Of a stretch of DNA of 64,000 bases, positions 1-10,419 are shown one piece after another. This DNA comes from Agrocybe praecox. Lineage: Eukaryota; Basidiomycota; Agaricomycetes; Agaricales; Agrocybaceae. The notes beneath the pieces are model-generated. The model was not told the DNA's origin and did not search any database. It worked only from the letters and a program-made list of their open reading frames with translations. Within the stretch, counting starts at the first letter, position 1. Each line of letters opens with the position of its first letter. The translations under genes and the position numbers were made by a program. Where the stretch lies: NCBI GenBank assembly GCA_964017145.1, contig OZ024850.1:721618-785617 (forward strand). The letters run 5' to 3'.

Positions 1-3000
1 GATCTTTCACCCAGTAGCCCTTCTCTCTTGATTGATCTCGTTGCGTATTCTCAGGGGTTTTGACTTGCCCACCTTTGTACAAAAGGCCTTCAAGCAACTA
101 AAGTCGGACGTTACATTATCCACTGATGTCACGATTGGTAAGAAGTTCAACACCCCCTCCTTGCTCACAGTGAGGAAACTAACGAAATTGATAGGTGATT
201 ACAAGACTACGCTTGATTTCTCTCAATCTGGTGTCCCTACCGCCACTGACAACAGTCTTAACCTCATTCTTCCCGTCCTTGCCGCACCTATCGTACAAAA
301 AATTGTTGGGGGCGCCTCTTTGGGACTCGATACGGTCCTCATCCTCAACCCCGGGCAGAATGCATTCCGTGCGTTCTCGTCGCAGTTGTTTCTGATCTAA
401 GTTAGGCGACTTATTTTATTTTATTTTATTCTAGAGACCCAACTCAAAGGATCTATCGCTAATGCTGGACCATGTGCGTATCGTTCCACTACTTTTAACA
501 TTCTTATTCATATTGACTTGTCAACTAGTCGACGCAAAAATATCATTCCCATCTGGTCTTACCATCTCATGGGAAGGCAAACCTATCGGACACGTATCTA
601 TGAAGGACATCAGCGTTACTGGGGATGTCGGCGGAGATATTGATGCTGAATCAACATTCACTGTTGCGGATGTGGACCACCTCACAGAGTTCACCAAGAC
701 TTTGCTAACTACAGAATCCTTTGACTGGGAGATCTCGGGCGACAATTTGACTGGTATGTTTTTAAAAAAAGATGATAGGGGTGTTACTTACTAGTATGAT
801 ATCGTAGTCAATGCTCTAGGTTGGTTTCTTGCCCAACGATTCCTTTGATGATCGTTTACCTTGTTTTCAGGTATCTCTGTTCCCGGAATTACTTTTGCAT
901 CCAGGACCGTCACCCTCAAGGGATTCAACGGCTTGCAAAATGGCGTAAAAATTGAAAGCTTTGACCTGCCAGCGAATGATCCTGCTGGAGGTATCCATCT
1001 CACTTTGAAGACCACCGTGGCTAACGTGCGTTTGAAGTCATTGTCACCGTGTCAATGGTATAAACTCATACTCTCCCATATTTAGCCGTCCCAAGTTGGA
1101 ATCTCAGTTCCCTCTATTGGATTCAATACATTCGTCGGCAATATCATGATTGCACCAGTGGCAAGTACCGGGACAGTAACTCTTGCGCCTGGTTCTTCCT
1201 CCGAATTAGCACTTGCTGGTCGATTAGTACCGCAGGACAGCCCCGCAGGTCTCGCCACCGTTTCTGATATATTCAACAGCTTTGTTGCTGGAAAGGATAG
1301 TAATGTGGTGGTACACGGCGCAAGCGCAGGTTCCCAGGATGTATGTTAATTCTATATATGATTCACTGTCGCAAACTGATATATTTTATCCTCTTAGGTT
1401 ACATGGTTAAATCAGGGTATTCAAGCGCTTCAAGTGGCGACTGTCTTGCCCAATCAAGGACCTCAAAACCTCATCAAGTCCATTAAACTGAATGAACTAT
1501 CGTTGGCATTTTCGCAGCAAGCACCTTTTGCCCCTGTTACGGGAAGTAAATCCACTGATGCTGCATTTACAATTCCGTTCGCATTCCCATTGGACATCTC
1601 GGCCTTGGAACAAACGATCACCCTCGGCTTCAAGGGCAACGATTTCGCGCAACTGGCCATTCCCAAGGGCCCAGCTTCGACGGATGTTGGAGCCCGAATT
1701 ATCCATCTTGGATTCAGTAATGTTCCTTTCTCAGTTTTCGATAATGGTCACTCGGTTTTCGAAGACTTCGTCGCGGCCACCACTACTGGTACTCAACAAA
1801 CCCTGAGACTGTCTGGATCTGCTAGTGCCGATGCAAAGACTGCCGTTGGTGTTTTGTCGTTAACTGGCATCAACTTTGCAGTCGACTCCACCATCGATGG
1901 ACTACAAGGCCTGAACGCGAGACCCGTCACTATCGCCAATCTCGATGTCAATCATGGGTTCTCCGATTTCTTGCTGATCAAGGTCGATAGTTCACTCTTC
2001 AACCCTAGGTAATGTACCTACCTTTTTCGGTATTGCACGATATGCTAATACGACCTGATAGTAACTTGACAATCGGTGTGTACAAAGTTTAGTATGCGGC
2101 CTGCCCTGAGTTAATGCTGAAAATTTTTTGGTTAGGTACCGGCGACGTATCATTTGGTCTACAATTCCAGTAAGTTAGACCAATTTGCGGGCTTGCTTCA
2201 TATGCTAATCGAACCTCGTAGGGGTGAAACGATCGGTTCCGCTCAACTTGTAAACATTCTTTTCCGGTCCAACTTATATCTAATAATTTACTCACATTTT
2301 CTTAGAGCAATCTTGTCATCAAGCCGGGCAATGCAAGTTATCCAATCGGTAAAATTCCTCCCTATCGAACGCATGAATATGCGATGGACTGACACATATT
2401 TCAGATGTTCACTACTCCCCGCAAGGAGGAGCAGTTGACGCGGGGAAAACATTGCTTCAAAACTTCCTTCAAGGAATCGATGCGGATACTACTATCCAAG
2501 GCTCAACTGACTCCACGCCCATCGAATCCCTTCAATCGGCTTTATCACAAATCCGCCTCTCCCCAGTGACTATCCCAGGTCTTCACCAGACTCTCATCAA
2601 ATCTGCGTCTCTTGTCTTCCCCACCGACATCGTCAGCACTGGAATTGCATCGGCCTCATTCACGCTTGCTAATCCATTCACGGCCAGCATCAACCTGCTC
2701 AAAGTCGCAGCGACTGCCAAATTCCACAATTTGACTCTCGGTTCCATCCCAACTACTGACGTGTCAACCAATCCAATCCACGCGGATGGGCATGGCCAGG
2801 TCACTTCCTCATTGCTGCCTCTTAATTTCAACCTTGATCCAGCCACCATTATTCAACTGTTGTTGATAACGTCCCAAGAAAATGGCGTAGATCTAGGTCC
2901 CCTTCCGCCTTTGTTCCAATTTGTCCTCAGCAACCCTGGCTTCAAACCGCCCGTAAGTAATACTTTATTCTGGGAGAATATGTATTAAATATGTCCTTAG

Positions 3001-6000
3001 ATCAATACCAGCGTTGACAGCCAAGGCTCAACCTGCTCGAGGTAATAAGCTGATCGATTCTTCCGTGAACCGGTTTCTTATCGTTAACTTTACAGCGGTC
3101 ATCAATTCGACGTCAATGGTGCCATCCTGAAGGCTCTCTCTGGGCTTAAAGTAGACCTGGGCATCGATAGCTCGGTGAAGTTGGATGATTGTAAGCTGTC
3201 TTCATTTCTGCCTGAATTTCAACTAACTTAGCCCATCTGACAAGTCTCAACTGACCTTTCATTCGCTCAAAATGGTGTCCCCGCTGTCGTAAGTTTCTTC
3301 GCTCTCTCAATCAAGGCCTTACTTATAAGTCCAAAGGTTGACAAAACTGTCTTGTTTTTGATTGGAGCTGTTGCGGCCCCTATCGCTCAACATCTCGTCG
3401 ACGGTTCGGTCCTAGCGTTCAGCGAAGCAGATATCTCGTAAGACATTGCATATCCTTCTCCGAAATTGAGGCTTACTTGTACTGCTGTAGGAATATCTCT
3501 AATGAAGGTTTCGACATTGCATTGAAAGGATCATTGACAAATATCGGTCCATTGGATGCTTTGATCACATTTACAGAACCTTTGAAGTAAGGCTATTCTT
3601 ATAATACTGTGAATATTACCTTAACACCATTGCAGCGTCAACTTCCAAGGCAAAGATATAGCCCAGATCACGCTTCCACCCAGTGCGTTATCCTATATTA
3701 CAAAATAAAGAGATGTATATCATGCAGTGCTGACCTGATTTTTGCAGTTTGTGCTGCTGCAAATGACGGAGTCCCTAACTATCAGGCCAAAGGCCGTGTT
3801 ACGATAACGGATCAAGACTCGTATGTCATGTGTAGTAAACTCCAAGCTCGCGCTAACGTTTTACAGGTTCACCGACTTCGCCGTCTTCCTACTCCACAAT
3901 CCCAACTTTGACTGGACGATTTCTTCACCTAAACTTCGCGTCTCTGCACTCGGCACCATCTTTGATAATGTTTCTCTATCAAAAGTTGTGACGTTCAAGG
4001 CCTTTAACGGATTGCCCGGTGTAGCCATTAGCAACTTCCAGCTTCCTTCTGACGACCCAGCGGGTGGCATTCATATTGAGACAGATGCATCAATTCCATC
4101 GCCAGCCCGTGAGATCTTTTTCTTTGTCTGGGTCGCTTATGACTATACTCATACCCTTATTTCCGCTCCAGAAATTGGTATTGACCTTGGATCAGTTACT
4201 TTCAACGCATTCTTCGAAGGAACCCTGGTTGGACGTGAGCCGCTTTTTTCATTTTGTGACGCAAAAAAATAAAATAAAAATTTTATCAGCTCTCTCCGCC
4301 ACACATCTCGTACTCACATCCAGCAGTGTAACCAAGACGCATCTCTCAGGTCGCATTGTCCCTCAAAGCGGCGACGACTTGAATAACATGGGCAAACTGT
4401 TTTCTCAATTCCTATCTGGTCAGAACACAACTCTCCAGACCGTCGGTGATTCTGTACAACCAGACGGTACAACTGGAACCGTCAACTGGCTTACCACTGC
4501 ATTCAAGTCTTTGACGTTGGATGTTATCTTACCAGGAGAAAAATTACAGGTGCGTAAACTTGAAAAGTTGATATGGATAGTGATTATTAATGTAGCATTC
4601 GCCAAAGGTCATTCAAGAGATTGATCTCAGTGATTTGGAAGTGACATTGCAGACACCAGACCAAGATTTCAACCCACCAACAAGTTCTTCGAACACCTTG
4701 GCGAAATACAAGAACCCATTCGGATTCTCCTTACAAGTTATCGAAGCTGCTCAATCTATCATCTTGTCTATTGGGGGCGCCAAGGCTGCTCAGGTAAGCT
4801 TCTACTCATACGAGCATGAAAACTTGTCTAATCATTCCGAAGCTCGACATACCGAATACCCCAGCAATTGGAGGAGTATCAACTGGAAATATCGCAGATT
4901 TGCAAGTCAGCTGGTCCAATGTCCCTTTGAAATCACTCGATAACACGGCATTCGCCAATCTATTCGCTGCCGTTACGCTCACTGATAATGTACAAATTGG
5001 TCTGAGTGGTTCAGCCGACGTAGTCGCCAAAACATCGATAGGAGACGTCCCCATCTCAGGTATACCCATTGACGTGACGTCATCATTGAAAGGTGCATAC
5101 TTTTTCTTCGCCTTTTCTATTTGTATGCTGAACATGTTTTATTAGGGATTAATTCCTTCGGAGGAAACGCGGGTTTGAGTAATGTGTCCGTAACAGGCAG
5201 TGGTGGAGACGGTGGAGACCAATTCATCGTTACTCCAGTCAAGACCACGCTACAGAACCCATCGAATGTTACTCTGAATACAGTAAACATCGCTCTACCT
5301 GTCACTTTCAATGGTGTAGGGATCGGAAGCGCCGTCATTGGTGTAAGTGTGGTCAATAACGAAATCGTAGAAAAATTGGATTAATGCTCTCATTTAATAG
5401 GAATTTGACTTGAAACCGGGTGAAAATGTCATCGACGCCGAATTCCATTATCAACCCGCAGATGCGAACGATACTGTTGCTCAGGTGCGAATAATTGAGC
5501 TTCGTTTGCATCTCATTTATTAATCGTGCATTTCGATAGTCATTCTTGTCAGAGTTCATCCAAAGCGGTGACGCTATTCCCTTGTCAATTCACGGGGATC
5601 ACGATAGCTCGCCATTCGGTTCATTGCAGGCGGGTCTGGCCAATTTGCAATTATCTACATCTTTAACCGGTAAGCTCGACAAACCTTATCCGGCCGTTGC
5701 GAAAAGACTGATAAAATTAACAGGAATTAACAACCCCAACCTTATCACCCAAATTTTTGTAACGATAACTCTTGAATCACTGGTCACCAATATCGTTTCC
5801 GTTGAATTCCTCGTATGTATACATTGACTTTTCTCATGTTAACTTTTGTCTTATGGCTCTTTTTTTAGATCGAGAACCCTCTCGACGCTGCTCTCGTTAT
5901 TGAATTCGTTCAATCTGACGGGAAAGTTAATGACGTAATTTTCGCTCAGTTCAGTCAAGCATTCACGAATTTCGTCATTCCCCCACACCAAACCGTCAGC

Positions 6001-6186
6001 TCTGGGGTTTTCGGCAACGTGGTTCTACCACAGGGTGCCATTGCATCTTTGGACATTGTTCCTTTAGGAGTCCTGGACGTATCAGCAGCGGCTACAGTCA
6101 GAGTTGGTGAAGGAGGCTATCAGGTCCCCTTCCTCAAGTTGGAGCAAACCAATGTCCCGACGTCTTATAACCTCGCTCTCGGTTAA
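1..6186 (+). CDS. DUF3712 (AsmA-like) domain protein, 3' part of a 29-exon gene
   Basis: Partial at the 5' end: bases 1-54 read as intron ending TCAG. Exons: 55-137, 195-368, 435-473, 529-753, 871-1025, 1086-1340, 1398-2008, 2062-2075, 2136-2169, 2222-2249, 2306-2348, 2405-2952, 3001-3041, 3096-3190, 3245-3288, 3337-3437, 3491-3586, 3636-3682, 3748-3820, 3867-4108, 4172-4234, 4290-4549, 4608-4793, 4843-5092, 5146-5342, 5401-5484, 5540-5669, 5724-5812, 5869-6186. All phases join, giving about 1507 residues to a TAA stop. Hallmarks of the fungal DUF3712 family are a run like ISFPSGLTISWEGKP, VKGFNG-type motifs (TVTLKGFNG, VVTFKAFNG) and DPAGGIH, which appears twice (about exons 5 and 20), so the domain occurs in at least two tandem units rich in beta-strand repeats. 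Members usually have an N-terminal membrane anchor, which would lie before the window. Biochemical function is unknown; lipid-handling AsmA-like folds are a family-level inference. Internal exons near 3 kb are unusually small. Confidence 0.9.
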
Positions 6187-6720
6187 TTCATGATTGCTTT
6201 TGTTCCTTTCTTGAACTTTGCATACGATACCATTTTCACTGACGTTTCTTTATGGACAGTGCCATGTTAACGATTTTTTATTCGCTTTTGTTGTATGTAC
6301 TTACGTACGTTGATGATACCTTGCAATGTTCTTTTTTTGCAATAAGTAGTAGTTCTCTTTGTAATATACCAACTCTGTATTGGAGAAAACAAGTCACATT
6401 TTCCGAGTGTTTTCACCTCCCACGTTTTACTGAGAACTCCGGTCATTGACAGAATGCGGTGTAAAAAAGATAAGCGATTGAGTTCTCGACTTTCTTAACT
6501 CCATAAACTGATGGAAGTGCCGTAAGCTAGCACGAGGCCAACGGCCGTAAATGTTAATAGAACCAGGCAGTATCCGTGAGGCATAGCCATAAGTTTGAAC
6601 CACCACCTCCACATCCACCCCTGGACGAAAGGTGTTCAAAGGTATGTTAGGTGCAGACCATTTATGCGTGCTTGGACTCGCATATCTGAAGAACGTGTGA
6701 ATCCCTAGTGACGTCTAAAA
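6187..6720. other. Intergenic, no gene seen
   Basis: AT-rich 3' flank of the DUF3712 gene followed by the promoter side of the membrane-protein gene. No open frame, RNA gene or repeat is supported. Confidence 0.6.
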
Positions 6721-8031
6721 ATGCCTCCGATTCCTCTTCAAAACTCCTCCTTTGATCTTGACGTCTCCGGGATAGCAGGATTTTTCGGTGGAGAAGAGTC
6801 CTTTTCAGCGATTTCAAATGTACACCTCATCCGAGGGAGGCGGTGGCTAGGGTGGTACAATTCACCAGGAAGCTATTTCGTGGCAAAGAAATATGGGGTA
6901 CTCGCTCGAGGAAGGTTCTGGGATGGCCTCTTCCCTGGAGTGAATGTGGAACCAGCAGAAATGCTCGGGCTGAATGGCAAACGTGGACCGCGTTTTCTGG
7001 GCGTACATTCGGGGACACGGCTCGACAAGACCGGCCATTTGGCCAGCTTATTCGTGAACCACTGTAGTAGCCTCAAAGAGGATCAATTCATTGGAGATGA
7101 ATCACAGTCAAACCTATTCCTTACCATCGTTCACCTGGGGGAGTTTCCGAAGGAAATAGAGGCCCTCAATGGCGAGATTTCCTCCTCGCGGCTTTCTCCT
7201 TTCGACCCGATTGTTGTCGTCCCTATTTTATACAGCCTGGGTGCTGCAATAGTTTCTGCAGTCTTCGGAGACTGGTACTGCTTCTCTATGATCGCTCTGG
7301 GTATCTTTTGCAATGGTGTTTTTACCTTAATCCTTGGATCCGGCGTCCTTCGTATGCAAGGTCCTACTCCGTCCAAGCACTCTCCTCCAGCGGATGGCAT
7401 ATTTTTCACTGACGCGGCTACAAGCCGTGTCATTGTAGTCAAGGGAGGCGCGAAGATTATAGGCATGTTAACTGGAGGTAGTTTTGCCTTAGAGTTCAAG
7501 GGCCAGCCACAGTACAGCGACATAGGGTTCAGTGCCTTCATTCTCATAACGCAGTTCCTTCTTCAACTTTTCATCGTTCCTCAAGGGCAACTATTCGGAC
7601 AAATCATGTTTCTTTCCTCGCTAGGCGTTTCCTGGATTCATAACGCCTACCTGGCATCGGTAGATCGAGAAGAATTACAAGTCAGAATCGTGATGGATGT
7701 CCTACTCAAGAACGCACATTCATGGACGGTACGCTTCCAGAAGTATACCTCCTTGGCCGTGTTTGCCGCAACCATTCTAAAAGCCAGCGATGGCCGACGA
7801 GTCCTCGATAATTTTATTCCGAATGATACCCAAGTATGGCGAGAGGTCAAGGATCGTATTGCCATTGGAATCCAGAGAGACATTAACCACTGCGAATTAG
7901 CCAAACTGGGTAGCGCCGAAGGTTTAGATGACGGCGAGAAAAGGTTGGCAGAGGATATGTTGGGCTTCGCAAGCGAGTCTTATCAAGCAGCAAAGGAGTT
8001 GATTTCGAACCAGAGCAGCACCTGGGGCTAA
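6721..8031 (+). CDS. Predicted four-helix membrane protein of unknown function
   Basis: Single-exon frame of 436 residues from ATG (preceded by an A-rich CTAAAA context) to TAA. The first 150 residues look soluble. Hydrophobic segments lie at about residues 162-182, 185-207, 268-287 and 290-311, followed by a soluble, mildly helical C-terminal 120 residues. There is no signal peptide, and no catalytic motif is recognised. The pattern resembles lineage-specific Agaricomycete membrane proteins that are usually annotated as hypothetical. It is the only intron-less long gene in the window, which is unusual here and could reflect retroposition, although it shows no poly-A tract. Function cannot be assigned. 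Confidence 0.75.
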   Translation: MPPIPLQNSSFDLDVSGIAGFFGGEESFSAISNVHLIRGRRWLGWYNSPGSYFVAKKYGVLARGRFWDGLFPGVNVEPAEMLGLNGKRGPRFLGVHSGTRLDKTGHLASLFVNHCSSLKEDQFIGDESQSNLFLTIVHLGEFPKEIEALNGEISSSRLSPFDPIVVVPILYSLGAAIVSAVFGDWYCFSMIALGIFCNGVFTLILGSGVLRMQGPTPSKHSPPADGIFFTDAATSRVIVVKGGAKIIGMLTGGSFALEFKGQPQYSDIGFSAFILITQFLLQLFIVPQGQLFGQIMFLSSLGVSWIHNAYLASVDREELQVRIVMDVLLKNAHSWTVRFQKYTSLAVFAATILKASDGRRVLDNFIPNDTQVWREVKDRIAIGIQRDINHCELAKLGSAEGLDDGEKRLAEDMLGFASESYQAAKELISNQSSTWG

Positions 8032-8599
8032 AAAAGCCTTCGAGACTCCTCAACTCCTGTACAAGAATATGAAGGCCAAAAGACCGAAGACAACACGGGC
8101 GCTCAACCTCCTTGTGATCCTCGACTCGGGATAAGCCGAACGGGCATTGAATATTGATCCGCGATGCCGTTGACGGAGTTGGTGTTCGTGTGTCATTTCT
8201 TTGGCAAAACTAGATCCAAGTGAAGCATAGGAGTGATGGTATGAGTATTCATGTGCTGTCTTCTGTTATAATGGCTAGACTAGACATTTTACGCCTTCGG
8301 AGAGTAATCGAGAAATAAATTGGATAACTCAACAACGATGCCATTTGTTGCGTTTCCGGCAAAGCCTATGATCACTGCTGCACAGAAATCAGTATATTTT
8401 GGATGAATTAATAGTAGTCGTGTATCTGGAACGTCATAAATACTAGTTAAATTAACGTTGAGAAGTTTGAATTAGAGTGAAATTTGGGAGAATGTTGGTA
8501 TCACATCAATTGTACGGCGTGAGGTGAAACGTTCGGTCTTTTGCACAAATATATCTCACTCTGAGCACTAATTTCTCCTTCTTGCATTTTCGTACTGAA
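8032..8599. other. Intergenic, no gene seen
   Basis: 3' flank of the membrane-protein gene. AT-rich, with no supported feature. Confidence 0.5.
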
Positions 8600-9363
8600 T
8601 TAGAACCTTTCCGAGTCATTCCTTGACCCTCCTCCACAAGCACGACTGCGTTGCCGCCCAAACTTCCAGAGAGATTTCAAACTGACGCCCGTGTCCACGC
8701 TGCGGGCGCTTATAATATCTGCTTGACGGTCGAGAGTTCCCTTCGGGAGGCTCTCAGCAACGGCGAAGACGCTGGCAAAGACATCATTTACGTTTGATCC
8801 CTTAGCTATCTTATACCCTTTGCTCCGACGGATCAGGAGTTGAGAGCGGTCGTCGCTGAAATCTTCTCGGTCAAGAACCCCTCTCCATGTTGGGAACATG
8901 TACTCTATTTGTTTCATCGGGGCGGTGCGTTCCCAAATCTTCATATTTAACGCATCATCTGCAGAGTTTTATTATAACCATTGCTCTTTCCACTCCTGCT
9001 AACTTGCGATATAAAGATGATTTGTCTAATAAGTAGAAGCTCGAAGCGACAAAGTTTTACTTCCTAAGAGGATATCCGGAATACGTTATATTCTACACAC
9101 ACGATCAGCTCAAATTTCCGGTCCCATCTCTAACCTATCTTACCATTCACGCTGCTTGAGCCAAGGTCGCTCGATTTTGAGGAGCTAATGCTTGCATTGA
9201 CAAATTCTACCAAGACCTGCCAGAAGACATCACGATACTCGTTCCGAACGGCACCCCTGCGGAGATGTTGGGACATGTCATTTATGAAGTCCAGGCAGCT
9301 GGTCACCGGATCGCTTTGTGAGAAGTCTCGACGCTCAAATATACAATTTCTTACCAAGAACAA
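8600..9363 (-). pseudogene. Possible decayed coding remnant
   Basis: Two minus-strand open stretches (9363-9143 and about 8964-8600) have protein-like composition. A donor GTAAGA at about 9142 and an acceptor CTCTGCAG at about 8965 join them in phase (Asn-Asp-Asp-Ala). The roughly 178-nt intron is long for this genome, and the sequence between contains an in-frame stop in the frame that otherwise looks coding. No start codon context or family is recognised. It may be a broken gene, a rare-intron gene or chance open frames. Confidence 0.25.
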
Positions 9364-10419
9364 CCCGCCAATACTTCATTTGTCCGGCCTTGACATGTTT
9401 TTTGGGATACAAATATGCAGAGATAGGCCCGCTAATTTTTCCCCCAATAAACCCATTACCGTAAATTTAGCAAATAACAAAGTTAACGTTACAGGCTCAC
9501 AGCCAACTCATTCATATTCATCACACTGTTACGCCCTGTCAGTGTACCCGATGTGTATTAAAGAGTAACGCAGAGAGTGGGCATATTAATGAAAGCTAGA
9601 CGAAAGAAAAATAGTATAGAAACGTCGCATAAAATATGGCAAGTCCCAGAAACTTTTAGACATAAGTAGTTACAAAATAGAATACCATCAATTCAAGAAA
9701 GAGAGATAAAGGCCGGGATGGCAGAAATCTGACAATCCTAGCACAAGGCGTCAAAGCGAAGACGGGCAAAGGCTACGCAGGATATACAACTCATAAAAAG
9801 AGTGAGAACGACACGTATGACGTACTAAAGTTGAGATTTGGGAAAGAAACGGCTTAAAAACAGGGAGATATTGGAATATTTGAGATCATGATATCGTGAA
9901 ATTATCTAGTGGGGTAATCAATAACGTTTTGGTATAGTGGGGATCGAGGAAGAGAGGCAAAGGAATGAACGCCAAATGCATGGATGTCTTCGAGCAACAG
10001 CAACAAAGGATAAAAATGACGTGTGCATAGGACAGGGATGAATAGGATAAGATAGGATACGGTGACAAGTCAGAGTGATAAATGAAGAAAATACGCGGTG
10101 GGAAGAGACTTTTGGCTATAAGGTGGATATGTGGATGGAGGGATGGATGGGCCGTGGATGAAATCGATAGCAGGGGTTTAACAAATGTACTTGAAGAAAG
10201 AAAAAAGGGGGAAAAGAACGGAAAACAAGAACCCAAAAAATAAATGCAGAGAAGGATAGGGATCTGAATTGAGGGGGTGAAAGGTAGGAGGAATAATATC
10301 GATAATAACGACCACACAAAAAATCAGGAAAGATCCCTGGCATAATAACCCCTCGTTCTGTCCCAATGTCTCGGGGGTTGGGCACAACAACGGTGGAATC
10401 CATGTCCATGGCAAAAGAA
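9364..10419. other. Intergenic and 3'-UTR-like purine-rich tract
   Basis: Between the possible remnant and the stop codon of the CAAX-protein gene. 9600-10300 is purine-rich on the plus strand, so minus-strand frames here are Ser/Pro/Leu/Phe-rich and look non-coding. It probably includes the 3' UTR of the downstream minus-strand gene. Confidence 0.5.
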
